This document shows, in pieces, positions 1 to 9,530 of a DNA stretch of 64,000 bases; positions within the stretch are counted from its first letter, which is position 1; each line of letters starts with the position of its first letter. The notes below the pieces were generated by a model that searched no databases, was not told where the DNA came from, and worked only from the letters and a program-made list of their open reading frames with translations. This DNA is from Agrypnia vestita. Its lineage: Eukaryota; Arthropoda; Insecta; Trichoptera; Phryganeidae. The stretch spans positions 62,001 to 126,000 of the forward strand of contig JADDOH010002063.1 in the NCBI GenBank assembly GCA_016648135.1, given 5' to 3'. The translations under genes were made by a program, and so were the position numbers.

Positions 1-69
1 TTATAAAAAAAAAAAATCGGCTTTATGTTCCTCCCATACTAAACGCCAATTTCATATGTAAGGACCTAA
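1..69 (+). mobile_element. mariner 3' terminus, cut by the window edge
   Basis: The first 69 bases match the 3' end of the two full mariner copies in this window, including the A-rich stretch, the subterminal CTCCCATACTAAACG block and the terminal inverted repeat ending AAGGACCTAA. The TA at 70-71 is the expected target duplication. The rest of the element lies outside the window, so its coding state is unknown. Confidence 0.9.
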
Positions 70-200
70 TATATATTCAAGAACACATTCATATTCGTGA
101 AGTTGTAATTTTTCAGAACAAAGTTCTGTAAATTTTTAACTCAAATTAATTAATCAATTAGAAAGACATACAGAAAAATCTAATTCACGAAAAAATATTA

Positions 201-274
201 GGTTACTATTGGGATTCGAACCCAGGTCACCTTCTTTCCGGGGCCGGTGCTCTGACCACTAAGCTATAGCAACC
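201..274 (-). tRNA. tRNA-like sequence (tRNA pseudogene or SINE head)
   Basis: On the minus strand this stretch starts GGTTGCTA and ends TAGTAACC, which pair over 8 positions with one G-U. It has a D-arm-like GCTTAGTGGTCAGAGC (A box) and a T arm GGGTTCGAATCCC (B box). The anticodon arm does not fold into a normal 5-bp stem with a 7-base loop, so no anticodon can be read. It is either a decayed tRNA or the 5' part of a tRNA-derived SINE. No second copy with the same tail was seen in the window. Confidence 0.5.
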
Positions 275-686
275 CTCTATGTTTCCGTAAATATATCAAC
301 CTTATACGTATTGATTAATTTTTATTTTTTTACATGTCTTAAACTGAAATAGAAAATACTAAAAAAACTTTCAAAGGCTGTTCTATTTTATGTGAAAATC
401 TTCTAAACCTAAAAGTTTTAAGCGTTTTTGAAAAATAGCCAAAAATGATTAACATTTTTAAAATATACGATTAGTATGTCTCGTACCTAGCAGCAAAAAC
501 TTCTGGGAAGTCTACATTAAATTTTGAATAGAAAAAATTCTTAAGACTGTGTGAAATGTCAACAGTTAAGAAAATAAGCGACATTAATGTTCATATATAT
601 TTTTTAATATTTCAGACTTATCTGTTGTAAAAAATTAGACTGTCACGAAAGTATTTTATATCGAATATTAAAAATTTATTCAATTC

Positions 687-1010
687 ACGGTCTTTTCACT
701 CCTGTTGCTACAAATCTTTATTTTTCTTCATTTTTTTATTATTATGTAACCCTGAATAATGCTTCTGTAAACTTTTGTCCAAAATTCAAAGCCAACTACT
801 CCAGCTTGGAAGAAAATGTCACTTTTTGACCAAACCAAGTATTCAAAATCAATACTTTGCCCAGTTTTAACTGACTGTACTGGACAAAAAATGTACTACA
901 CGAGATTGTCAAGTAACTTTAAAAGTTGGTGCATTTAATAAGCATTCCAAAATGGCATAACACTTGCTAGATTACTTCTTAAATTGTGGACAAAATATTT
1001 TTTTTGTAAT
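687..1010 (-). repeat. Interspersed repeat, inverted copy of 9601-9913
   Basis: This block is the reverse complement, with scattered changes, of 9601-9913. Shared landmarks are CGGTCTTTTCACTCCTG at its left edge, CCAACTACTCCAGCTTGGAA, and AATTGTGGACA near its right edge. The motif GTGAAAAGACCGTC recurs at about 1094, 9898 and 13062. No coding potential was recognised. It is probably part of a larger non-autonomous element whose boundaries I cannot fix. Confidence 0.65.
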
Positions 1011-1089
1011 GAAACCCAGTTTTGAATATTTTTTTCTTATTTATTTAAAAAGAATTCTATTGTACCCAAGCCTTTCTAAGGCAGTACCT

Positions 1090-1254
1090 TCAGTGAAAAG
1101 ACCGTCACAGAGTGTAGATTTTTTTAGATTTTTCTTAAATGCTTATAATTTTTAAAGCAAATGACTTAGATTTTTTAAAATATTTTTCAGATAACTATTA
1201 TGACTTGGCCTATCACCCGATTTCGGCTTGACGTCGAGATACGGGACACCCTGT
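1090..1254. mobile_element. Terminal fragment of a Tc1/mariner-like non-autonomous element
   Basis: The segment ends GATACGGGACACCCTGTA. Reversed, that reads TACAGGGTGTCCCGTATC, which resembles Tc1/mariner terminal repeats next to a TA target. A second copy lies at 13045-13222, sharing the GACTTAGAT, GGCCTATCA and CGGCTTGACGTCGAG blocks. The opposite terminus was not found at either copy, so both look truncated. The superfamily assignment is inference from the terminus alone. Confidence 0.5.
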
Positions 1255-1278
1255 ATATATATATAATACAAAAATGTA

Positions 1279-1934
1279 TCTATACCTAAAAAACTCAATG
1301 TCTGTCTGTCTGTTCTCTATACAAATCCACACCGTTTGTCCGATTCGATTCAAATTTTGTGTACTTATGCTTTAGGACCCGGCGGGTAACATAGGCAATA
1401 TTTCCCCCAATTAACATACCCCTTCCCCCCCCCTGACATATTTTCGATGCAAATTTGTACCGTTTGACCGATCGGACTCAAAATTTGGAAACTTATTCTT
1501 TAAGAGTCGGCGGGTAATATTGATAATATTTCCCCCCTATTCTCTTACCCCTTCCCTTTCCCCTGACATATTTTCAATGCAAGTCTGTACCGTTTGACCG
1601 ATCGGACTCAAAATTTGGAAACTTATTCTTATGGACACGGTGGGTAACACATGCGACATTTTCTCCCTATTTTTTACCCCTTCCTTTCCCCCTGATATAT
1701 TTTCAATGCAAATCTGTACCATTCGACCGATCGGACTTAAAATTTGAAAACTTATTCGTTAGGAATCGGCGGATAACACAAGTTACATTTTCCCCCTCTT
1801 TTTTTACCCCTTTCCGTTCCCTTGATATATTTCTGAAGGAAATCTATATCGTTCTAATCAAACCTTTGTTTATCCCCACAAATTTATTTTCAACTTAATC
1901 CTTAACTCGTGCAACGCCGGGTACGAACAGCTAG
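1279..1934 (+). mobile_element. Non-autonomous Helitron with internal ~130-bp repeats (copy 1)
   Basis: The element begins TCTATACC after an A and ends CAGCTAG before a T, the TC...CTRR termini and A/T target expected for Helitrons. Just inside the 3' end is the hairpin-forming sequence CGTGCAACGCCGGGT. The interior holds about four diverged tandem units of about 130 bp, each with ACCGATCGGACTCAAAATTT-like and CATATTTTC blocks. No helicase coding is present. Related copies are at 39103-39826 and 62774-63559. Confidence 0.85.
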
Positions 1935-2202
1935 TTAGATATAATTCTTAAATCATGGGCACGAATTGTCTCAAAACTTAATTGAATTGAAAAATTATAC
2001 ATATTTTAATTTGATTTATTTATTTGTGTGCGCACAATTCAAAATACCATTGAAAAAATAGAAACAGAGAGATATTCTTATTGTTTAAACAGAATTAAAA
2101 AAGAAGTGCACAATAAAACAACCTAAATAACACAAGGGCAGTAAAATAAAATAAATCTGCAAAATATAAAAAATATTCACAGAAAATTAATTTATCAAAA
2201 AC
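1935..2202. other. AT-rich spacer
   Basis: AT-rich sequence between the Helitron and the MITE. No gene, RNA or repeat family was recognised. Confidence 0.5.
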
Positions 2203-2467
2203 TGTATGTGAGATATAAACGCAAAAGCAGCAATATCCAAAAAAATTGAATGCAATAATCGAAAATTATCTACTAATTTACAATATATTTAATTCGATAT
2301 ATTAATGAAACATAGCATGTAAATTTATATGAAACGTGATTTTAGAAGGTTTAGATACATAAAAGCTAGAACTCACTGCATTCTAAATTAGTAATCCTCG
2401 GTGACTGTATTCAAAACGTTTTAATTTTTTTTGATATGGCTGCTTTTTCTTTTATGCCTCACATACG
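2203..2467. mobile_element. MITE with long terminal inverted repeats (copy 1)
   Basis: The left end GTATGTGAGATATAAACG and the reversed right end GTATGTGAGGCATAAAAG match. The similarity continues inward through AGCAGCAATATCC and the TAGTAATCCTCG block. The element is about 265 bp and non-coding. A related copy is at 20166-20402. Target duplication and superfamily are unclear. Confidence 0.65.
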
Positions 2468-2567
2468 ATTTGAAAATAAAAAAGTCAATAAATTTAAAAA
2501 ATAATTAAACAATATCAGATATTACTATAAAAGCTATCACTGTCACAGAATCGATTATAGTTATATC

Positions 2568-2598
2568 AAATTGGGTATATCGTGGATATACCCAATTT
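2568..2598. repeat. Perfect 14-bp inverted repeat, 3-base loop
   Basis: AAATTGGGTATATC at 2568-2581 and GATATACCCAATTT at 2585-2598 are exact reverse complements around GTG. The surrounding sequence is AT-rich and otherwise unexplained. Confidence 0.8.
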
Positions 2599-2837
2599 AG
2601 AATATATATTTTTTGTATATTTGATATATATGGTATAATTTAGTACGCCCAAAAAGATGGGTTTATCAAATTATAAGAAGTATGAATACATTGAATACTG
2701 AAAAGTACTAGTTGGGGTAAGAATGGTAAGACATATGACGCAAGTGCTGACGGCGATAGAAAGTGACGGTGACCGCGGAAATTGTAGTATAATCAGATTA
2801 ACCAGATACAGGTAGATAGCCCTGATAGGAGCCTCAA

Positions 2838-2930
2838 CAATGTATGAATATGAATGAGGCGAAAATTGTGTGTCGGGACAGAGGAGTGTAGCGCTCCATC
2901 GAACCGGCGGCGGCGTGATGGTAAGTAGAT
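2838..2930 (+). pseudogene. RTE-type LINE 3'-end remnant
   Basis: The order of blocks (GATAGCCCTGATAGGAGCC, GTGTGTCGGGACAGAGGAG, GGCGGCGTGATGGTAAGTAG) parallels the 3' end of the LINE at 18450-18995, where GGCGTGATGGTTAGTTAGTT closes the element. It is too short and degenerate to give a continuous protein. The call rests on that parallel and is tentative. Confidence 0.4.
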
Positions 2931-4120
2931 TTTAATAGTCGGCTAATAATATCTGCCAGTTTGCAAAATCCAAGTATTTAAAAAAAATACTATACCTTCG
3001 GTGTAGCGCAACAAGTCATTAAGTAACAAATTCATGTTTTTCGCCAAATCACTTCGCCAATGCCCTAACACCGACGACAAAATACATTGACACTAAAGGA
3101 AAATCAGAAAATTTAAAATATTTGAAATCGAACAGCTTTTACCAAAGTGCTTTTACTAAAGAGCGGTGCAGTAATTACGCCCGCCACTTACTCTGCCGAG
3201 TCAATGTAAGGAGTATTAATCAGCGATGTTGTTCCAAAAACTAGTCGGCTGTGACGTGAGCTTTTCCATTCAGAATTATTGTTAATTATCGGTCAAATTT
3301 ACTTTGAGTAATTTTCATTTTCTATTTCTAAAAAAGTTGCAAGCACGACAGTCTTGTCAAATGTAGAACAAATAAATCTATTACATTTTGATATTAATAG
3401 TTAAATCAGAATTTCTGAAGTAAACTCGCATTTTATTTTAATAAATAAACGCGAAATATTTAATTTCTAAATTTTTGATAAGACGCCATTGTACGTTGGA
3501 GATAGAGTATGAAGCAGCCTGAGGATAGCTATTGGGGAACATTCGAGGTATAGTGAAACGGACCGCAGGCCGCGACGTTCATGGTTCAGCCTCCGGTATC
3601 ATGGTGCGCCCACTATCAGGCAGGGGCGTGCAGTGACAACAAGCGTGACTTTTTCCTAATAATATATTTTGAAAAGAAACCAAAAGAAGAGACATTTCTC
3701 GTAATAAATAAAAGTGGAAGAAAAGGAAATATAAACGGTTGTTTTACATATTATCATTGCAGCATATTTCATAAGGATACACAAAAGAAATAGCAAACTG
3801 CTATAAGAATATATAATAAATTAAAGAAAAAGAAATAAAAAATAACAGATAAGATGACAGAATATACTTCTCTATAATCTGGAATAAAATATGTAAAAAT
3901 AAATAATAATATATATATATATTCTTCTGATATTCTTGCAGACACGTTATCTTCGTTCAAAAACTCACTCATACACAACATCCATTTTCTAAACGACGAC
4001 ATGAACCTATAGATCATTAAATACTAATCGCACTACACTCAAACACAAATATATAATATACACAAATGTACATGTGAAATATAATTAATTACAAAAATAC
4101 ATGTTACTAGAGCATGCCGA
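2931..4120. other. No recognised gene or repeat
   Basis: Mixed AT-rich sequence with a slightly GC-richer patch near 3540-3640. Short open frames here (for example 3581-3793 on plus and 3769-4017 on minus) have no recognisable domain. Nothing further can be supported. Confidence 0.5.
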
Positions 4121-4207
4121 AGACACTTGTAATTGGGATAATGGGCATAGTCTTCACTATAATGTTTATTATCTGAGTGTCATGTACCCATTATCCTGTT
4201 AGTGTCT
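4121..4207. repeat. Small palindromic element (~87 bp hairpin)
   Basis: AGACACT at 4121 pairs with AGTGTCT ending at 4207, and GGATAATGGG at 4136-4145 pairs with CCCATTATCC at 4187-4196. The remainder of the arms is partly complementary. It may be a tiny MITE or foldback relic. No function is visible. Confidence 0.6.
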
Positions 4208-4377
4208 CTAATAAATAAAAAAAAATAACAAAAAATATTATTATATAGATATATATATTATATATACTATATGTTATAGAAAAGGGTTTTAACGGGTGTT
4301 AGATATGTTAGTATTAATTGCTTTGGAGATAACCCGCGTCAAAATCTGGTCCTCAGAAGGACCATTCGTCAACCGAC

Positions 4378-4408
4378 GTTTCGCCTGAATCACAACAGGC
4401 ATCTTCAG
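4378..4408 (-). ncRNA. Hammerhead ribozyme core in a PLE terminus
   Basis: Minus strand: CTGAAGA, then TGCCTG...CAGGC forming stem II, then GAAAC. This fits the CUGANGA-stem II-GAAA core of hammerhead ribozymes, which are known from Penelope-like terminal repeats. Stem I, stem III and the cleavage triplet were not verified, so activity is unknown. It lies downstream of the PLE endonuclease relic, where such a ribozyme is expected. Confidence 0.65.
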
Positions 4409-4672
4409 GGTATCTTGTTAGTAAAATTAAATGGCAATAATAAATAAATAAAGTAAACCCGACTGTTCGGGGCAAGAGCCAGGATGAAAGTGAGTTATAA
4501 ATCTTAATAGATACTTGAAATTATTGATTTATTTGTTTAATAACCGACTTTGTGAACTAGTAATATTTTGCTAATTGGGTTTTATATTTTTGTTGGATTT
4601 TGTGAGTTAATTGTCAAAGGTGAGTTTTTTCCAGAAATTGCAGTATTTTTAAATGTTGTTGTCTCTAAGATA

Positions 4673-4905
4673 TTAGTCCAGGTGTTTGGGATTTTTATGG
4701 AATCGTTTCATTTTACTTTTATGTATAATTTTTTTTATTGCTTCTTGGTATATGCGCGATGATTCTAAGCTAAGGTTAGCTATGGTATGTACATTATCAA
4801 AATCTATTTTGTGGCTCTCGGTTAAAACGTGCTGTACTAAAGATGTAGTAATCTTTTTGTTTTTGACATCTACTTTATGTTCAGCTTCCCGCGATGATAT
4901 TTATC
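4673..4905 (-). pseudogene. Penelope-like endonuclease, C-terminal fragment
   Basis: The minus-strand frame reads SSREAEHKVDV, then SLVQHVLTESHKIDFDN, then LESSRIYQEAI, and stops at 4673. The EH, the QH...E.H.IDFDN block and the final ES..YxEAI block are typical of the region after the GIY-YIG core. They match the PLE copy at 46350-46960, which has EHRVDV, LAQHTITEGHYIDFDN and NKESS. The GIY and YIG residues themselves are missing because the frame breaks upstream. It is a 5'-truncated relic. Confidence 0.75.
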
Positions 4906-5791
4906 AACTCAGTTAATTCATCTAGGTTTATTCCTGCTATAGTTCTCGATCGCTCTATCAATATAGTTATCGTTTTCACTAATATGGTATTTTTTTTTTT
5001 TGCCCGCTAACAGAAAATTATCGAGAAAATAACAATACGAACTAAATAAAATAGCCTACCTCACTATGTACTTACCATAAGGTAAGATCTTTATACAAGA
5101 GGAATGAGATGTTCTTTGATAGATGTGTACTAAGAAAATATCTATATATATAGTAATTAAAATTTCTTTTCATCAAAAATAGCAAGAGCAATAGCCAAAA
5201 AATATGTAACGTAAGTTATTTTGAGGGTTTAAGGCTTAGGAGTGGAAAGGAAATGAAAATAACGTTACTCCAAAATTACGTACATAAGTGGAGGTAACCT
5301 ACTAAGAACGTAGAAAACACATTTCATAGATAAGTACGTACAATTAAATTATATAAAGATTTCGCCGTCTTTTTTCCGCTTTATCGCCTTGTTTCCCAAA
5401 TATTATAATAATATTAACGAATCTTTTCAAATCCTCCAAGATTTTCTTTTGATCTCCATAAATTCGATACGATACAACGCTTGGTTGACATATATTTAAT
5501 TTAATGTAAGACAATTTATTGCGAATAAAAACGCAAACAGCGAGTGCCGACGCAGAGTCCTACCCTAAAATTATCGCGCAAGTCACATTTCATTTTCAAG
5601 GAAAATGTATTCAAAGATCTTCGCATTCACAATTTACCGAGCCCGATGCCGAAGTGGTGGAAAAATAATAAATACACATTCAGAAAATTCGCAGTTAGGT
5701 TAGGTTATTTGTTGGTTCATTTATTCTACAAGGACGAGGGGTTTGTAGACAACTTATTACGGTTATGGTCCCAGACCTTCCTATATATGTA
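4906..5791. other. No recognised gene or repeat
   Basis: AT-rich sequence up to the mariner. An open frame on plus at 5544-5795 runs into the mariner terminus and has no known domain. TTAGGTTAGGTT near 5697 is only two units and is not evidence of a telomeric array. Confidence 0.5.
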
Positions 5792-7077
5792 TTAGGTCCT
5801 TACATACGAAATTGGCGTTTAGTATGGGAGGAACATAAAGCCGATTTTTTTTATTATAATATATTTATTTAATCAAAGTATGTACCATTGCTATCTATGC
5901 ACTTTTGCCATCTCATAGGTAGTTCATCGATCCCTTTACTAAAAAAACCATTCGGACGGGAATCAATAAAAATCTTTGAAGGCGGTTTGGACTGCCCCAT
6001 CGGAGTTGAATTTTTTCCTTTGCAAGAAGTTATCCAAATTTCGAAAAAAATGGTAATCTGTTGGGGCAAGGTCCGGAGAGTACGGTGGATGTCTTAGACA
6101 TTCCAATTGAAGCTCCTCTAATTTGGTAGCCGTCTGTTGTGCAGTGTGTGGTCTAGCGTTATCATGAAGCAGCAGTGGCCTAGAGCGATTAACCAGCCTC
6201 GGTTGTTTAGCAGCTAGCTTTTCCATCATGGTTTGCAGTTGCTGACAATAGACATCTGCCGTAATCGTCTGGTCAGATTTAAGAAAGCTGTAGTGAACGA
6301 CACCAGCACTAGTCCACCAAACGCTCACAAGTAACTTTTTTGGAGTCAATTTTCGCTTGGGGCATGGTTTGGCTGGTTCGGCAGGGTTCAGCCATTGCGA
6401 TGAGCGCTTCCGATTATCGTACAGGATCCACTTTTCATCACAGGTAATGATTCGATTTAAAATCCCTTCATTATTGTGCCGGTTGAGTAATGCAACGCAG
6501 CAGTCAACGCGCGTTTGTTGATTTGCTTCACTCAATTCGTGAGGTAACCACCTTTCAAGCTTTTTCACCTTACCAATTTGCTTCAAGTGGATTAAAACAG
6601 TTTTATCACTAACATCGCAGCCTGCAGCTAATTCGGATGTGGTTTGCGATGGATCCGCTTCCACAATAGCCTTCAATTCTTCATTATCAACTTTGGTCTC
6701 CGGCCGTCCACGGGGCTTGTTCTGCAGGTCGAAATTTCCAGAACGAAAACGTTGGAACCAAAAATGCACTGTGTTTTCTTTTGCGGCACCGTCGCCATAC
6801 ACATCATTAATCCTTCGAGCCGTTTCTGCAGCACTGGTGCCACGGTGGAACTCGTACTCGTAAATAACGCGATATTTCAAGTTTTTCATTTTGTAAACTG
6901 AGTGACGCAAAGAAAAAAACAATTGAGGAAAAAACAAATGAATAATAATTTTCAAAACACAAATACATGAATAAATAGCTGTGTAAATTTGGATTTGGAA
7001 TTCCTAACCAAAGAGAAGATATTTGAGATCAAATTTGCCAGTACGGCAAAACGCCAATTTCATATGTAAGGACCTAA
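5792..7077 (-). mobile_element. mariner transposon, full length (copy 1)
   Basis: A 1286-bp element bounded by 29-bp terminal inverted repeats starting TTAGGTCCTTACATA, with TA duplications at 5790-5791 and 7078-7079. It encodes one transposase on the minus strand. Length, termini and TA target are typical of mariner. It is nearly identical to the copy at 13237-14520, which points to recent activity. Confidence 0.95.
5869..6889 (-). pseudogene. mariner transposase (DD34D), one frameshift near the C-terminus
   Basis: Cut-and-paste transposase that would bind the inverted repeats and insert the element at TA. The likely start is the ATG at 6889 (MKNLKYRVIYEYEF). It has an N-terminal helix-turn-helix region, a GRPE hook-like motif and the family motif LPHEL. 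The catalytic residues sit in ITCDEKW, HDNARPH and PTDYHFF, with 34 residues between the second and third Asp. An extra T in the run at about 5966-5972 shifts the frame. The last ~45 residues (IDSRPNG...NGTYFD) therefore continue in another frame, and the straight frame stops at 5963. Otherwise it looks intact. Confidence 0.93.
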
Positions 7078-7079
7078 TA

Positions 7080-7831
7080 TTTATAACCAAATATATTAGT
7101 ACACACATAATCAGGCAGAATCAGTAGAAAATCGTACAGCATCACACGACAAAATATTATTATATTTCTATATCTTCTTCTTCATCATCAATGTCGGTGC
7201 GCATTATTTTCTTAATAACGGACGTTATCTTGTGTACAGAATCGTAAGTCAGCTCTCTCCGCGCTCAACTCTGTTCTGTCTTTTACGCTAGTCTCGAGAC
7301 GAGTTGCAGACACGTCACATCAGTGTACGTGCAGCACAATTAAGTTGAATGGGAATCCCATATTTACATTTCTATATTTCGCGTTTTTATATTTCTATAT
7401 TTACATTTTTATATTACACGTTATTACGTGAATCCAATTCATACTTATAACTAATATTGAAATCCTGAAAGATGTAGTTTTCGAAAGTTCAAAACATTAA
7501 AGAAACCATTCTATAACGGTTTCATAAAAAATTGCTACAATTAAACTTAAATTAATCAAATAAATACTCGACACTTCGAACCGTTGCAAGTGTCTATTTC
7601 CTTTGAAATTTCCCAACGCGTGATCCGTACAAATCCCAATTAAAATAATTTCGTTGTATGTCTGTCTGTCCGTAACTTTATGAAACGTCCGTAATTTCGT
7701 TTGAATTCACGGCTAAAATGACGAAATCAAAAGGCCGGAGACGGGGCTTGGACCCCAGACCAGCAAACCCGAACCGGCCGCAACTTGACGATGTTGCTAC
7801 CGCCGAGCCCGCGTGACCCGTCGAAAATGCT
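7080..7831. other. No recognised gene
   Basis: AT-rich sequence that becomes GC-richer at 7730-7815. No domain, repeat partner or RNA was recognised. Confidence 0.5.
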
Positions 7832-8140
7832 GTAACGAGGCTAAAAAGAATTACGCACTCTTGTCAAGTGACAGATGTTTGAAGTTGTCAAAGACTTCTC
7901 CTCCCAGATGTGTCTCTGGTCGTGGCCCATACTTCGAATGGAAAGCCTTCATCAGCACTCCAAATCGATACGTGGAAGGTCCATCCACCTGGGTCAAAGA
8001 CGAGCACACTATGCTTGCCCTTTAAAGTTTTGTCCAATCCGTAGAACACCGTAGACCGTTTCCGATTCTTCGATAGTGTTGTGACAACATCAAACAACTG
8101 TCACTTGACAGGACTGCGTAATTCTATTTAGCCTCGTTAC
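7832..8140. mobile_element. Inverted-repeat element carrying an Hsp70 fragment
   Basis: A ~309-bp unit whose ends are ~43-bp imperfect inverted repeats. GTAACGAGGCTAAAAAG at the left matches reversed GTAACGAGGCTAAATAG at the right, continuing through AATTACGCA and TGTCAAGTGACAG. The interior between the repeats is Hsp70-like coding sequence on the minus strand. No clear target duplication is visible and the superfamily is unknown. Structurally it resembles a gene-capturing non-autonomous DNA transposon. Confidence 0.75.
7881..8075 (-). pseudogene. Hsp70 ATPase-domain fragment (captured)
   Basis: The minus-strand frame contains [20 protein letters not shown], then WTFHVSI, then [10 protein letters not shown]. 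This lines up with the conserved Hsp70 stretch YGLDK.LKG..NVLIFDLGGGTFDVSIL...LFEV.ATAGDT, in the nucleotide-binding domain around residues 170-230. Two bases appear to be missing after GACAC. In the shifted frame the next residues read HLGGEVFDN, matching the Hsp70 block HLGGEDFDN. Key ATPase glycines are substituted (DPGGWTF for DLGGGTF), so this is a dead fragment. About 65 residues of a ~640-residue chaperone are present. No introns or other Hsp70 parts are nearby. Confidence 0.8.
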
Positions 8141-8248
8141 AATACAGTACATATAGGACTTAGCGAAGTCGCACACCACTCGTGCTTTTAAAAAAGATTT
8201 TTAGGGCGCACAGTATACTTTCTTTAGTTTAGTTTAGTTTTTTTCTTC

Positions 8249-9530
8249 AATTTCGACATTTTTGATAACAGAATGGAAAAAGTCACATATTATGCAACTA
8301 ATATGTATTTTTAATTACCAATTTCCTGTTAAAATCACTACGCATTACATTCCAAAGAGCATTGGGATATTAAATACACAAAACAAGCCCATACGAAAAA
8401 TACATTGTCGATGGATAAATTTTTCGCTCATCGTTTTTGCAGGGCAAATATTTAGAAGCAAATATCAGCAGAAATGTCTCAACGCATAAACGTTGCGGAG
8501 CGCAACCCCTGGGATTACTCTCCCCTTCAGAGGCTGTAATTACCCGACATAGGAATATTATTTTATTAAGTAAATACGTCACTGAAAAATATGCGAATGA
8601 AATATCAATTTAGAATAAATATATAGTGAATTGAACTGTAAATTCTTATACAGTTTGCACCTGGATTCTTCAGATTCGTAGCCAGACGCATTAACTGTTG
8701 CTCCTCAATGCACGACGCGGCAAATTTGTACGGGTACATTTATCCGTAGCAGAAAAATAAATGGATCTGTGTGACGTTGACTTTTTACTACTAGAGTTTA
8801 CTATTCACGTACAAGATCACATACCCGTGTTCACTTCATAAGCCGATGGTAGACTTCCAATGGGGTAATAGTCGTGAAGTACATTATTTGTTTCCTCCGC
8901 AATCACAAATATTTTTCGTAGTATGGGCTATTTTTGTGCTATTTTCGTGTCGATTTCACGTCCCGTACTTTCTATCTTTGTAAAGTCATTGCGGGATATC
9001 CGGAGCACCGGATTTCTGCTGGTATACTCTTGGTGTCATTATACACACACAGAACCGTACACACCGACTTTATTATATACTGAATAATCAACTGATCATC
9101 AAGCCATTTCCTAGATGTGTAGGCGGAGAGGATAGAACGCCGCACTCGAATGTCCTGGCACACCACTCTTATTATTAAATACATGCAATGTAATTTAGGA
9201 ATGTATCATCTGTACACTAGAAGCTAAACCTCTAGCCTTTAAATCAGAGTTACCAAGCATCGTTACAATTATTAATTTAAATTCAACTATTAAAAAAAAA
9301 ACTGATCCATGACGGCGAGATCATACAAACCTGCTAAAGATAAAGAACCCTTGTGCAAAAAAATATTTTTATAATTAACAACCATAGCACACCAAAATAT
9401 ATAGACAAGAACCGACCTAAATTTCTTTCGGTCTAGTTGCAATACAAAATACGCTTAAAAAGTCCAAAATAAGTAGCGCTTTATTACAAAAATTAGGTTT
9501 TATTTGAAAACTCGCTTGGAAATTTAAAAA
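8249..9530 (-). repeat. Left arm of a large inverted repeat
   Basis: This 1.28-kb block is the reverse complement of 11405-12722, with small indels and substitutions. Outer edges are AATTTCGACATTTTTGATAA on this side and its complement ending at 12722. The inner edges are A/T runs beside TTTGAAAACTCG. The short minus frame at 8972-9184 contains CQDIRVRRSILSAYTS, a decayed RTE-type LINE C-terminus also present in the other arm. It is either two opposite copies of one long element or an inverted segmental duplication. Confidence 0.85.

Larger units (their letters stand above)
4330..4905 (-). mobile_element. Penelope-like element, 3' end
   Basis: On the minus strand this contains the C-terminal part of a Penelope-type endonuclease, an AT-rich 3' untranslated part, and a terminal region with a hammerhead core. 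This is the usual order at the 3' end of Penelope-like elements. The reverse-transcriptase part is absent. The outer limits are approximate. Confidence 0.75.

Noticed and set aside
201..274. Functional tRNA gene
   Set aside because: The acceptor and T arm look right, but the anticodon arm does not form and no anticodon can be assigned; kept only as tRNA-like.
5691..5706. Telomeric TTAGG repeats (also near 44220)
   Set aside because: Only two units at each place; not an array.
6639..6901. Plus-strand open frames in mariner copy 1, and their mirror at 13447-13674 on minus
   Set aside because: Antisense of the transposase N-terminal region; present in both copies only because the element is.
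7813..8025. Plus-strand open frame across the Hsp70 element
   Set aside because: Antisense shadow; the recognisable Hsp70 motifs are on the minus strand.
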